From JBAZZQ01 sp041658725 (lineage in GTDB: Bacteria > Planctomycetota > Phycisphaerae > JAAYCJ01): a stretch of 64,000 nt of DNA. Positions 43,623-53,111 of this stretch are shown here, in pieces (positions within the stretch are counted from its first letter, which is position 1; each line of letters starts with the position of its first letter). A program made the translations under genes and the position numbers. The notes below the pieces were generated by a model. It was given only the letters and a program-made list of their open reading frames with translations. It did no database searches and had not been told where the DNA came from. The DNA lies in the NCBI GenBank assembly GCA_041658725.1, contig JBAZZQ010000002.1:54139-118138 (forward strand), in the 5' to 3' direction.

Positions 43623-44600
43623 TTAAGCTGGTACGCTCACCGACGCGGATTGATGCGCACAGACTTTATTTCGTCCCGTTTTTTTCGCCTGGTAGAGCGC
43701 CTGATCGGCCTGCTCCAGAATGTCCCGCCAATTTTCGGCGCGATTGGACTGGCTGCAGGCGGTGACACCGGCGCTGATACTTAATTTTCCATCAATCCCT
43801 TTCGGATGAGGCAGGGAAAGGTTTCGGATCACCTGGCATAAGCGCTCTCCGGAAATGACGGTGCCTTCAAAATTTTGCAAGGGTAATAGGATGACAATTT
43901 CCTCACCACCGTAACGAAATGCTTCGTCTGATTGGCGGATCGTGGCTTTAATCGCCCCTCCCACCTCCCGCAGGATATGGTCGCCCGCCTGGTGACCGAG
44001 AGTATCGTTGTATTGTTTGAAATAATCCACGTCGCACATCACCACGCCGTAGGTTTGGCCATACCGAAGAAACTGATCGTGGATCCGTTCAATTGATTCA
44101 TGAAAACTGTGCCGGTTGGCGATTTTCATCAGAGGATCGATGCGGGCCAGCTCTTCGAGCTTGACATTGAGTTTAAGGAGTTCTCCATTTTTTTCCGCCA
44201 ATGCCCCTTCCAGTTGAATCACCCGCAGGGCGGCGTTGATTCTGAGTTGAAGTTCCTGGGAGTTGAATGGTTTTCGCACGTAATCATCGGCCCCGGCTTC
44301 CAACCCTTCCAGAACGTCCTTTTGGTCATCTCTCGCGGTCAGGAGAATACTGTAAATATAACGATCGAATTTTGTCTGGCGGATTTTACGGCACAGTTCC
44401 GTTCCGTCCATTCTGGGCATCATCCAGTCAACAATGACCAGCGGAGCAAAATCCTTTTGGAGAATTTCCCAAGCCTCCTGACCGTCACTAGCGACCAGGA
44501 GCTTGCCTTTCCAGAAACTCGACAGCAATTTCTGAAGAAGTTTACGCGAAATGGGATCGTCGTCGGCGATTAATACTTTCAGGTCTTCCATTTGTGTCAT
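43623..44600 (-). CDS. PleD-like response regulator / diguanylate cyclase
   Basis: 325 residues: receiver domain (residues 1-125; VLIADDDPISRKLLQKLL, phospho-Asp in PLVIVDWMMPRMDG, K in DDYVRKPFN), a helix linker, then GGDEF domain with active-site GGEEI in FRYGGEEIVIL. RQSD five residues before it is the inhibitory c-di-GMP site. Synthesises c-di-GMP on phosphorylation. It is just downstream (24 bases) of the hybrid kinase on the same strand, so the kinase may be its phosphodonor. Confidence 0.93.
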   Translation of the reverse strand: MTQMEDLKVLIADDDPISRKLLQKLLSSFWKGKLLVASDGQEAWEILQKDFAPLVIVDWMMPRMDGTELCRKIRQTKFDRYIYSILLTARDDQKDVLEGLEAGADDYVRKPFNSQELQLRINAALRVIQLEGALAEKNGELLKLNVKLEELARIDPLMKIANRHSFHESIERIHDQFLRYGQTYGVVMCDVDYFKQYNDTLGHQAGDHILREVGGAIKATIRQSDEAFRYGGEEIVILLPLQNFEGTVISGERLCQVIRNLSLPHPKGIDGKLSISAGVTACSQSNRAENWRDILEQADQALYQAKKTGRNKVCAHQSASVSVPA

Positions 44601-44624
44601 AAAAATACCACTACTTTCTTTTTT

Positions 44625-47600
44625 TTATTTACTTTCGGTTGTTTGTGCCGTCTGGTTTATATAATCGCTGAGCAGTTGAATTTGTTCGGTCAACTGATTC
44701 AGCAAGTGTTTCGCGTTTTGAAGTTGCATCTCTTTCCCGCACACTTCAAGTTCCAGAGCGGTTTTCGCTATATTCTCGGCCCCCACGTTCGCCGCCGCTC
44801 CTTTGATGCTGTGAGCTTGCCGCGTCAGAACACCGGCGTCATTGGTTTGGACCGCCTGGGCAATATCCACCATCTGATTTTTGGACATATTCAGAAAATC
44901 CACCAGGATTTCATTTAAGAATTCCTGATCCCCGCCGCAACGGTCAAGAGCGTCTTGACGATTGATCGGTAGGTTCTTCGCATTTTGAGGTTGCTCAACG
45001 ACCATTTGGCTCTCCTTGTTACTTTGCGAAATCGCCGCCCATTTTTTTATGGTTTCGACCAACGTTTTCGATTGAATTGGTTTGGTTAGATAATCATTCA
45101 TTCCGGACTGGAGGCATTTTTCGCGGTCACCCTGCATGGCATGGGCGGTCATGGCGATAATGGGCATATCGGCCCAGGGTTGATTGGAAGCGCGAATGGC
45201 GGTGGTGGCCTCGAAACCATCCATTTCAGGCATCTGCACATCCATCAGAACTACGTCATACGATTGTCTCGCCAGAGCATTTAACGCTTCTTTGCCATTT
45301 ACCGCGGCATCGACCTTGAAACCAAATTTGGTCAGGATGGTGATAGCGAGTTTACGGTTGACCGGATTATCTTCCGCCAGCAAAATTCGCACGGAGGCAT
45401 TTTGCTCTTTTTTGTCAAAAAGACCGGTGTTTTCGGCGGATTCATGCATGGCCTCTGAACTGCTCCGTGACTCCACGGTGGATAACGGTTTACCGATAAC
45501 CGCATCAAATAATTGCGTTCGCTTGACTGGTTTGACCAGATAGCCCTTAGAGCCCAGACGTTTTAATTCCTTGGCCTTAGAAACCGTATCCAGCGGCGTC
45601 AGGATGACCACCCTCGTGTCGGCAATTTCGCGATCCTCTTTAATGCTTTTTAATACCTCATGCCCTTCCGACCCGGGCATCTGCAGATCGAGCAAAAGGA
45701 GATCAAACGGTTGATGAGCACCTGCCGCCTTTTTCAATTCGGACATAGCGGAAACACCCGTATCAACTTGGTGTACAAAATAGGCATGGTTATTTTTCTT
45801 AAGCATTTGAGAGATGACCTGCCGTGTGGAGGCGTTGTCATCGGCCAGCAGGATACGCAGCGGCTTGATCGGTTCAGGCAATTTTTCCAGCGGCACTTCG
45901 ACTTCAGGCTTGACACCCATTTCAAGCACGGCGGTGAACCAAAAGGTGCTTCCCTTTCCAGGTTCGCTCTGGAGTCCCAACTGACCACCCATAATCTCCA
46001 CCAGCCGTTTGGAAATCGCCAACCCCAATCCCGTCCCGCCAAACCGCCGGGTCGTCGATCCGTCGGCCTGAATGAACTTTTCGAAAATATATTTCTGCTT
46101 GTCCTGGGGGATTCCTATTCCGGTATCCCGCACGGTGAATTGGATAGTTACTTTATCCTTGGACTGCTCTTTGAGCGAAGCGTGGATGCCCACTTCACCC
46201 TTTTCGGTGAATTTAATGGCATTTCCAGCCAGGTTGATGATAATCTGCCGCAGCCGGACATCGTCGCCCAGAAGATGGATAGGAACGTCCGGCTCTACCG
46301 CGCAGATTAGCTCAAGATTCTTTTGGGAGGCGCGGGGCGCCAAAATATCCGCCGCGGACTCAAAGAGGTCCTGTAAATTGAAATTATCAGAGCATAATTC
46401 CAGTTTGCCGGCTTCGATTTTGGATACGTCGAGAATATCGTTAATCAGATCGAGCAGACTGTTGGCGCTGGAAGAAATCGTATTAATATAGTCCTGCTGC
46501 TCGGTGTTCAATTTAGTATTTTTCAGAAGCTCACCCATTCCGATAATCCCGTTCATGGGCGTTCGTATCTCATGGGACATATTAGCGAGAAACTCGCTTT
46601 TCGCCTTACTGGACGCCACGGCCTCTTCCCGTGCCGCCACCAGGTCGGTAATGTCCACCACGTTCAGCAACGCGCCGCAATACTTGTCATCCTTGGCGAT
46701 CGGTTGAACGCGGAATGTAAAGTAACGCTCCCCGATCTGCCGATGCAGAACCACGGGCGTGCGGTCCCCGGCATGGAAGAGGTCAAAGACCGTTCGTACT
46801 TTGGCATTTTTGGCCGCGGGGTGAATAGTGTAAAGATTCTGCCCCACTATCTGGTCCCGAGAGACGTTAAAATGCCGTGCGAAGTATGGATTGACCTCCA
46901 GAACGATTTCATCCTGGTCCACCATGACAATTCCTTCCTCCATACCTTCGATCATGGCCCGCAATTTCAAGGCTTCCACCTGGGCGACCTGCCGGGTCTG
47001 AACCAAATCGGTAATGTCCACGAAAGATTCCACCCCGATTTCCTCCCCGGATTCGCTGGTGGTCAACTTGGCATTTTTGATAATCGATCTTATTCTCCCA
47101 TCCTTCGTTTGAATCTGGCAGTGCCGTTGATAAATTTTTTCGGCCCCATCCTCGGAAAAGAGCATACATTTGGATTCGCATTCCTGACACTTGAGAATAT
47201 CCCGGCAATCGCTGCCGTACGCCTCCTGGTCAGAGTAGCCGGTGTTGAGGATGAAGGCATCGTTGACAGAAAGAATCTTTTTGTTTTTGTCAATGGTGAA
47301 AATGGCGGTCACCGCGGTTTCCAGCACCGCGTTTAAGAATCGTTCCCTGCTCTCCGCCTGCTGCTTGGCCTGTTCGGTTTCGCCCATGGCCCGCAGGAGC
47401 GCCTGTTCACTTTCCACCCGCTCCGTGATGTCGCGATCGATCCCTCTAAACCCAAGTATTTTTCCATCTTCCAGAATGGGCACGCCGTTGGTCAACAAGC
47501 AGACACGTGTCCCGTCCTTTCGGATATTCCAGTTGACCAGATCCGTGAACGGAGATTTTTCCGAAGCAAATTGAGAAAACTCTTCCGCAACCTGGGCCGC

Positions 47601-48740
47601 CTCGTCCGGCGACATGAAATCAAATATTTTTTTACCGATCATTTCCTCTGATGTGTATCCGAGAATCTGCTCATGCCGACCGGAAATATAGGTGTATCGT
47701 CCCTCGGCATCGATTTCCCAGATGATATCGGCAATCGCGCGGACAAGAACACGAAACCGTTTTTCCGAATCTCGGAGCTTTTCTTCCAGATCTCGCTGCT
47801 GAGTGATATCCCGAAAAACAACCTGGACCTGCTTTCTGTCGTCCAGAATGACCTGGCATAAATGGATTTGGGTCAGAAACTGCTTTCCATCCCCCTGTGT
47901 AAGCCATCGTTCGATGATGGAAGGTTGATCCTTCATCGCATCCAAAATATGATCAAAATCCAATAGGTCTTCCGGGGATTCTTCTACACCACGTTTTACT
48001 ACCAGATTTCGCGGTGAATTGCCCAACAACCACTCCGACGTGCAGTGAAATAATTGGCAGGCGGTATCGTTGGCGGCGACGATTTTCCCTTTTTCATCGA
48101 GAATGCAGATGGCTTCGGGCGAATCCTGAAAAATCGTCCGATAATTCTGGACGGAAGTTCTCAGTTTTGCGTTCAACCCTTCCATTTGAGCATTGAGGAG
48201 CAGGGAAAGAAATGCCCCCAAAATGCCACCGATCAACAACAGCCCCCCACCCACTACGAATAACGGTTTAAGGTATGGCCAGAAGACATAGGATGTGCCT
48301 GTTTTAACGGCCAGGTTGATGAAAGCATTTTTCACACCTTTTACCGGGATTGAAAGGAGCATTAACTGATTATCGGACTTGTCCTGAAAAGTAGAAAATC
48401 CCGTCCCTCGTTTCAAATTAATTCTTTCCACCACGTCGGAGGGCAAAGGGGCGTTTATATTATGGGCCAGCACCTTATTTCCCTTGATAGCGGCGAAATA
48501 GATGATATGAGGGTCACCTTTAGATATGGCGTTTACATTTTTGATAAGCGCATCGACCTTGTCATTTAAAAAACCGTCTCGTGATTGATTGGAAAATAGA
48601 TCGATTTTTGCCTGTATCAGGGATAAATCTTTTTCGATATGGTAATCACGCAGGGCCTTGATATATATCCCCAGGGTAGCCTGTACCATGATTGCGACAA
48701 GCAGAAAAAAATACAGCGTTGTTTTAACTCTTAACGACAT
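44625..48740 (-). CDS. hybrid sensor histidine kinase with four PAS domains, two receivers and HPt
   Basis: 1371 residues. Two membrane helices (about 8-28 and 157-182) enclose a periplasmic sensor, then PAS1 near 200, PAS2 near 330, PAS3 near 468 with C512-x5-C518-x2-C521-x3-C525 (CRDILKCQECESKC), and PAS4 near 590. HisKA with H723 in NMSHEIRTPMNG, ATPase with NxxKF (GNAIKFTEKGEVGI) and GxGxG boxes, receiver 1 (about 962-1080), receiver 2 (about 1118-1235, phospho-Asp in VVLMDVQMPEMDG), HPt with His in HSIKGAAANVG near 1311. Barber-type phosphorelay. The next gene is the GGDEF regulator on the same strand. Confidence 0.94.
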   Translation of the reverse strand: MSLRVKTTLYFFLLVAIMVQATLGIYIKALRDYHIEKDLSLIQAKIDLFSNQSRDGFLNDKVDALIKNVNAISKGDPHIIYFAAIKGNKVLAHNINAPLPSDVVERINLKRGTGFSTFQDKSDNQLMLLSIPVKGVKNAFINLAVKTGTSYVFWPYLKPLFVVGGGLLLIGGILGAFLSLLLNAQMEGLNAKLRTSVQNYRTIFQDSPEAICILDEKGKIVAANDTACQLFHCTSEWLLGNSPRNLVVKRGVEESPEDLLDFDHILDAMKDQPSIIERWLTQGDGKQFLTQIHLCQVILDDRKQVQVVFRDITQQRDLEEKLRDSEKRFRVLVRAIADIIWEIDAEGRYTYISGRHEQILGYTSEEMIGKKIFDFMSPDEAAQVAEEFSQFASEKSPFTDLVNWNIRKDGTRVCLLTNGVPILEDGKILGFRGIDRDITERVESEQALLRAMGETEQAKQQAESRERFLNAVLETAVTAIFTIDKNKKILSVNDAFILNTGYSDQEAYGSDCRDILKCQECESKCMLFSEDGAEKIYQRHCQIQTKDGRIRSIIKNAKLTTSESGEEIGVESFVDITDLVQTRQVAQVEALKLRAMIEGMEEGIVMVDQDEIVLEVNPYFARHFNVSRDQIVGQNLYTIHPAAKNAKVRTVFDLFHAGDRTPVVLHRQIGERYFTFRVQPIAKDDKYCGALLNVVDITDLVAAREEAVASSKAKSEFLANMSHEIRTPMNGIIGMGELLKNTKLNTEQQDYINTISSSANSLLDLINDILDVSKIEAGKLELCSDNFNLQDLFESAADILAPRASQKNLELICAVEPDVPIHLLGDDVRLRQIIINLAGNAIKFTEKGEVGIHASLKEQSKDKVTIQFTVRDTGIGIPQDKQKYIFEKFIQADGSTTRRFGGTGLGLAISKRLVEIMGGQLGLQSEPGKGSTFWFTAVLEMGVKPEVEVPLEKLPEPIKPLRILLADDNASTRQVISQMLKKNNHAYFVHQVDTGVSAMSELKKAAGAHQPFDLLLLDLQMPGSEGHEVLKSIKEDREIADTRVVILTPLDTVSKAKELKRLGSKGYLVKPVKRTQLFDAVIGKPLSTVESRSSSEAMHESAENTGLFDKKEQNASVRILLAEDNPVNRKLAITILTKFGFKVDAAVNGKEALNALARQSYDVVLMDVQMPEMDGFEATTAIRASNQPWADMPIIAMTAHAMQGDREKCLQSGMNDYLTKPIQSKTLVETIKKWAAISQSNKESQMVVEQPQNAKNLPINRQDALDRCGGDQEFLNEILVDFLNMSKNQMVDIAQAVQTNDAGVLTRQAHSIKGAAANVGAENIAKTALELEVCGKEMQLQNAKHLLNQLTEQIQLLSDYINQTAQTTESK

Positions 48741-48853
48741 ACGATTGCCTTATATAAGCTATTATGGAAATTTTCGGACTATTAATGGGAGCAGTTTAGG
48801 TAAAAGCGTGGTAACTTTTCGATACATCTTTCGCAAAGGAAGTATTTTTCGGA

Positions 48854-48859
48854 TATAAT
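48854..48859 (+). promoter_or_regulatory. -10 box close to the MFS start, possible leaderless transcript
   Basis: TATAAT ends 7 bases before the ATG at 48867, so transcription would begin at about the start codon; no ribosome site precedes it. No clear -35 element at the right distance. Confidence 0.35.
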
Positions 48860-48866
48860 TAGTACG

Positions 48867-50153
48867 ATGAAATCCGATAATATTAATACGATTTCCCCGG
48901 CGCAAAGATGGATGCTGCTGCGGGCGCTGCGATATAGAAATTACCGTCTCTTTTTCGGTGGACAAGCCGTCTCCCTGATTGGGACGTGGATGCAGTTGAT
49001 TGCCACCGGATGGCTGGTGTACCGGATGACGCACTCGGCGTTTTTGCTGGGCGTGGTCACTTTCGCCGGTCAGATTCCCTCCTTTTTCGTTATCCCCTTC
49101 GGAGGGCTGGTCGCAGATCGCTGGAACCGCCGGCGAATGCTCGTCATCACGCAAATCCTCAGCATGGTCCAGGCCTTTGTGCTGACGATACTCTATTACA
49201 CCGGCTGGATTAATATTGGCTGGATCATTGTCCTGACGGTTCTTCTCGGTCTGGTCAACGCCTTCGATATCCCCATCCGATACTCGTTCGTTTTGGAAAT
49301 GGTGGAAAAAAAAGAAGATTTGGGAAACGCCATCGCTTTGAACGCCTCCATTTTTAACGGCGCTCGGCTGATCGGCCCATCAATCGCCGGCCTGCTTGTC
49401 GCCAGTATGGGCGAAGGGGTCTGCTTTCTCGTTAACGCCGTCAGTTATATCGCCGTCATCGCCGCACTTCTGGCCATGCGGATTACCGTGGTCGACAAAA
49501 AGTCCGCCAACGGCCATGTCCTGGAAGGTTTAAAGGAAGGGTTTAAATACGTCACCGGATTTGCCCCCATTCGGGCAATCCTTCTCCTTTTGTGTTTGAT
49601 CTGCCTGCTTCCTTACCAGGTCCTGCTGCCCGTCTTTGCCGAAAAAATCCTGATGGGAACGGCCCGGACCTACGGATTTCTCATGGGCGGAACGGGGCTA
49701 GGCGCGCTTGCCGGAGCACTCTTTCTTGCCTCTCGACCCAGCACCGGGGGATTGGGGAAAATCATGGTCGGCGGCGGGGTTATCTACGGAGCGGGATTAA
49801 TCATTCTGGCTTTTTTGCATCATTTACACATCGCCTTGCTCCTCACGGTTGTTATCGGTTTCGGAATGATGATCGTCCTGGCCGCCAGCAATACCATTCT
49901 TCAGACCATTTCCGACGACGACAAGCGCGGCAGAGTGATGAGCTTTTACACCATGTCCTTCATGGGCACATCCACCGTCGGCAGTCTGCTTGGCGGTCTG
50001 CTCGCGCAGGCGATCAATATCTCCAACACCTACCTGATCTGCGGCCTGCTGTCAGTGGCTGGGTCCGCGATCTTTGCCGCAAAACTCACCGCCCTGGTCA
50101 AATTGTCCCGCGAATCGGTGGAAACGTCCAGCGATGAACGAAGAAGCCTGTAG
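48867..50153 (+). CDS. MFS transporter, EntS-like exporter family
   Basis: 428 residues with 12 membrane helices. The segment LRYRNYRLFFGGQAVSLIGTWMQLIATGWLVYRMT and GLVADRWNRRRMLV (the motif-A type loop) fit the MFS_3/enterobactin exporter-like family. Probably exports a small molecule with a proton gradient; the substrate is unknown. The 5' end lacks a ribosome site and sits next to TATAAT. Divergent from the hybrid kinase. Confidence 0.85.
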   Translation: MKSDNINTISPAQRWMLLRALRYRNYRLFFGGQAVSLIGTWMQLIATGWLVYRMTHSAFLLGVVTFAGQIPSFFVIPFGGLVADRWNRRRMLVITQILSMVQAFVLTILYYTGWINIGWIIVLTVLLGLVNAFDIPIRYSFVLEMVEKKEDLGNAIALNASIFNGARLIGPSIAGLLVASMGEGVCFLVNAVSYIAVIAALLAMRITVVDKKSANGHVLEGLKEGFKYVTGFAPIRAILLLLCLICLLPYQVLLPVFAEKILMGTARTYGFLMGGTGLGALAGALFLASRPSTGGLGKIMVGGGVIYGAGLIILAFLHHLHIALLLTVVIGFGMMIVLAASNTILQTISDDDKRGRVMSFYTMSFMGTSTVGSLLGGLLAQAINISNTYLICGLLSVAGSAIFAAKLTALVKLSRESVETSSDERRSL

Positions 50154-50702
50154 ATTCAAAATTAAAAGGGCCGCGACAGCAAGGGAGCGGGGGTTTCTTC
50201 TCCGATTACCGGATTTTACGGGAAAATTGCGCAAAATGCCCTGGTAACCCCTCATGCGACGCATGATTAATTAATGCGCTCGGAGGCAAGTCGTCGATGT
50301 TCGTTTATGGTGGGTATAATACGTAACATGTTTAGTTAATGCGCTCGGCCATTTTGTTCGCAACGAAGTATCTGGCGTTGATTGAAGCTTAAGGCCAGAT
50401 GTTTCGCTTCGCTCCTAATATGACAGCGCTATGAACTATTCATTCTAAAATTTTTGCGTCGTCGGCTGGCGTAAGAGGCTTCATTTCGCCATTGCCAATA
50501 AACCGCCCGCCCCGCCATTGTGCTCGCGGATAAAAAAGGAATCCTCTGGCTTGTCGGCTGGCGGATTGATGAGCGAGTTAAAATATCGGAAAGCACAAGA
50601 AATATCTTATCTATAAAAATAACAGGATGAATCGAAGAATATTATCAGTGTGCTTCTATATCCTAATGCCATAAGGTGAACATATCTTCTGCTTTTGGCG
50701 AT
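50154..50702. other. 549-base region without recognised gene
   Basis: Starts with a partial GAGCCGCGACC repeat (50171-50190). It holds the near-palindrome TCATGCG-A-CGCATGA (50252-50266), the direct repeat TTAATGCGCTCGG at 50271-50283 and 50336-50348, a hairpin-like pair around 50361-50410 (ATCTGGC / GCCAGAT), and GTCGGCTGGCG twice (near 50462 and 50553). A TATAAT lies at 50315-50320 with no downstream ORF. No ORF of note. Confidence 0.45.
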
Positions 50703-51134
50703 CTAATTTTCTTTCTCGTTTACTTTCGTCAGGGCATTTAAAAAGGTTTTCCAAACTTTTGAAATGTTTCCGGCTAACCTTTGTAATTGCAACTCATCGA
50801 GCATAAATCCATAGCCGTGAACGAAAAAATGTCTGAATGCCAAATATTCATAGAGGTTATCGGAAAGTTCTTCCGATAGAATGTCATTTGAAACGGAAAG
50901 CTCCAACAATTCCTTGTGCCACATGTCCGACGTGGGAAGTTCGATATGCTTTGATTTGAAAACATGCTTCAGTACGTTTTCTATTCCATTGTAAACATTA
51001 TGAAGAAATGTAGCTATGGCCGCCAGCTCAATGACCGTTTTAGGAGACCGTTCCATTGTGATTTTGAGATTTTTCAGAGTTGCTTCCACTTTTTTGATTT
51101 CTTCGGCGATTACTTTTTTGTCTTGCTCTCGCAT
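50703..51134 (-). CDS. hepT: HepT-like HEPN-domain ribonuclease toxin
   Basis: 143 residues, mostly helical. R101-x4-H106 (RHFFVH) is the catalytic HEPN motif, with YEY and a helix before it. In MntA/HepT pairs the HEPN protein cleaves tRNA and MntA inactivates it by attaching AMP to a Tyr just downstream of the HEPN motif; here a Tyr follows at HGYG. The start at 51134 lies inside the 3' part of the MntA frame (95-base overlap). AT-rich compared with neighbours, as expected of a mobile module. Confidence 0.78.
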   Translation of the reverse strand: MREQDKKVIAEEIKKVEATLKNLKITMERSPKTVIELAAIATFLHNVYNGIENVLKHVFKSKHIELPTSDMWHKELLELSVSNDILSEELSDNLYEYLAFRHFFVHGYGFMLDELQLQRLAGNISKVWKTFLNALTKVNEKEN

Positions 51135-51396
51135 AGATTTTCATCCCATTCTCGGCAACAAGGTCATTGAACAACGATTTTTGAGATAGATCAATGAGAT
51201 CGACCGGCTTTGACAAATTTTTGATCAACTCACCATAGAATTTGAAGAAATCTTTGGGCCTAACTCCCTCAACCGCCAAGTCAATATCACGCCCCTCGTG
51301 GCCAAAATCTACGTTTGACCCAAAAAGAAGGATTTGAGACACGTTGTATTTTTTTGCAAGGCCAACAATGCGTGATTTATCTTTTTCAGAAATCAT
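51040..51396 (-). CDS. mntA: MntA-like minimal nucleotidyltransferase antitoxin
   Basis: 118 residues. LLFGSNVDFGHEGRDIDLAV contains GS (26-27) and D37-x-D39 of the nucleotidyltransferase fold; the third acidic residue would be in PVDLIDLS. MNT proteins AMPylate HepT. The natural family end would be near KIYARARQK; the last 25 residues (RRRNQKSGSNSEKSQ) come from the region overlapping hepT in another frame, so the two genes overlap by 95 bases, more than the usual few. Confidence 0.75.
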   Translation of the reverse strand: MISEKDKSRIVGLAKKYNVSQILLFGSNVDFGHEGRDIDLAVEGVRPKDFFKFYGELIKNLSKPVDLIDLSQKSLFNDLVAENGMKIYARARQKSNRRRNQKSGSNSEKSQNHNGTVS

Positions 51397-51470
51397 TTCT
51401 TGATTTTATCAAAGAGGTAAAGAGGTGTCAAAAGTTAAAGAAGGAGTTTATTTATTTTAACCTCCCAGAT

Positions 51471-52127
51471 TTAAAAAAGTCCATGAATTGCAAAAAGCAT
51501 CCACGTGATCAGATACTTGGAAACAACTTCACCCAGGAATAAGGCCGCGATGAAGACCCCGATGGCTTTTCCGCCTTTGACATTACAAGAGACCGCACAC
51601 GCTCGGTACATCAGCAGCACCATCCAGATCGTCATGAGAATAACGACCAGCATTGAAATCCAGGCGATAACCGGATCGGCGGCTTGCAAGTGGACAGTTT
51701 GGGTGGTCCTGTGGAGCAATTGATCGGTAAAATACCGGGCATAACGCTGATTACTTGGCAGCAAGGCAAAAAGGGCGGTGATGACCGAAGGACCACGCGC
51801 CAGTGCCTGCGTTCCCAGCACGTCCACGGCGCGAATACGGCTTTTGGAGATAATCCCTCCGCCGATCATCAGGAGCACCCCCATCACAATCCAGTCGATG
51901 ATCCCTTCAGTGAGAAATACCCAAAAAGGAACTCTCCCACGGGTATGAACGTCCAGAACGCCGTCAAAATGAGTTTGACTAAAACTACCAATCGCACAGG
52001 CCAAGAAAATCAAAATCAAACCCACCGCCAACGCGTGCCCTCCCGCCACGTAATAAAAGGGATTAAAAAGCCAGGTTCGAAGACTTGCGTGCGAACTCGA
52101 TTGTCTTTCCGAATCGATCTGCGTCAT
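51471..52127 (-). CDS. YIP1-like membrane protein, full-length copy
   Basis: 218 residues with about five membrane helices; the overall shape (short N-terminal soluble part, then FNPFYYVAGGHALAVGLILIFLA) resembles bacterial YIP1-family proteins. The first 40 residues and preceding ribosome site (AAGGAAAGG) are nearly repeated at 53112-53324, where only a truncated copy remains. ATGA overlap with the CPBP gene stop. Function unknown; next to a DUF2089 regulator. Confidence 0.65.
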   Translation of the reverse strand: MTQIDSERQSSSHASLRTWLFNPFYYVAGGHALAVGLILIFLACAIGSFSQTHFDGVLDVHTRGRVPFWVFLTEGIIDWIVMGVLLMIGGGIISKSRIRAVDVLGTQALARGPSVITALFALLPSNQRYARYFTDQLLHRTTQTVHLQAADPVIAWISMLVVILMTIWMVLLMYRACAVSCNVKGGKAIGVFIAALFLGEVVSKYLITWMLFAIHGLF

Positions 52128-53098
52128 GGGTTTTCCTTTCCTTTACAGCGTCGATCACACCCGAATTGCCGTCCGTAATCGTCAAGAGTGACGTCTTGAA
52201 GCATACCGGACCATCTTCTGCAAAAACGTCCTTTTGTTAGGCACAGCAAGCATATGTTCACTATGAACAAGACTAAAAATCCCACCAATCCCGTTAGGCC
52301 AATAAGGAGATCGTTTCCGCCCTTAAGCATCATAACAGCTAAAATGCCTGTGCCATTGAGTGTGCCATGTAAAATAGAGGTAGCAATTGTAGAATTGGAA
52401 CGAATTCTAATATAACTAAAAATTGGGGAAATAAGCACACACCAAACGATCATCATAAAAATGCCTATGGCCGGATGTTGAGGATAATTATGCCCTTTTA
52501 GGATTAATGGAGCATGCCAAATGCCCCAGACAATGCCTATCATAATTGACGATTTCCAAAACCCAATTATCTTCCATTCATTATGAAGAAATCCTCTCCA
52601 TCCAAGCTCTTCACCCAGTGCGACGATAGTATTTACGGTAATACCTGCTACCATACCCTGGATAAGAGCTAACCAAAAAGGCGATATAGGTAAAGTAGCG
52701 GCTTGAGATTTCATCTGTTCTATTTGCTGACTTGTTAAAGTTTTTCCTAGTAATTCAAACATTCCACTCATATTGGGATCATATTCAACATTAGGCAGGA
52801 ACAAGCTAATACTAAATGTTACAAAAGCGATTAAAGGGGGAAATAACCACGCAAAAATAAACCATCTGTTGAAATTGAAAGATATGCCTAATGCGTTTTT
52901 GATAGAATTACCGTAAATAAACTTTTGAACAAAAATAGCTACGCATGCTGGTATACACATATAAAAAATGCGTATCGTAGAAGATAAATATATACCAGGA
53001 CTATTTACTGAATAATAAAAAACGGCTATTAAGCCCCAACTAATAAAAAATGTTAGTCCTAGAAATAACATGGTTTTTCTTCGATTTATGTTCATCAT
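52124..53098 (-). CDS. CPBP-family (CAAX-like) intramembrane metalloprotease
   Basis: 324 residues from ATG 53098 (or 53095); the frame to 53152 overlaps the truncated YIP-like gene. Eight or so membrane helices. The Abi/CPBP motif EExxxR is GEELGWRG, then HAPLILKGH and HGTLNG supply the His residues. Such proteases cleave prenylated or membrane peptides and are often linked to bacteriocin self-immunity. It is AT-rich relative to its flanks and sits between two copies of the same upstream gene segment, so it was probably inserted. Confidence 0.8.
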   Translation of the reverse strand: MMNINRRKTMLFLGLTFFISWGLIAVFYYSVNSPGIYLSSTIRIFYMCIPACVAIFVQKFIYGNSIKNALGISFNFNRWFIFAWLFPPLIAFVTFSISLFLPNVEYDPNMSGMFELLGKTLTSQQIEQMKSQAATLPISPFWLALIQGMVAGITVNTIVALGEELGWRGFLHNEWKIIGFWKSSIMIGIVWGIWHAPLILKGHNYPQHPAIGIFMMIVWCVLISPIFSYIRIRSNSTIATSILHGTLNGTGILAVMMLKGGNDLLIGLTGLVGFLVLFIVNICLLCLTKGRFCRRWSGMLQDVTLDDYGRQFGCDRRCKGKENP

Positions 53099-53111
53099 AT
53101 TTGGTAGTTCC

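Noticed and set aside
50154..50702. Integron attC site
   Set aside because: No paired R'/R'' core (GTTRRRY/RYYYAAC) with proper spacing was found; only generic inverted pairs.
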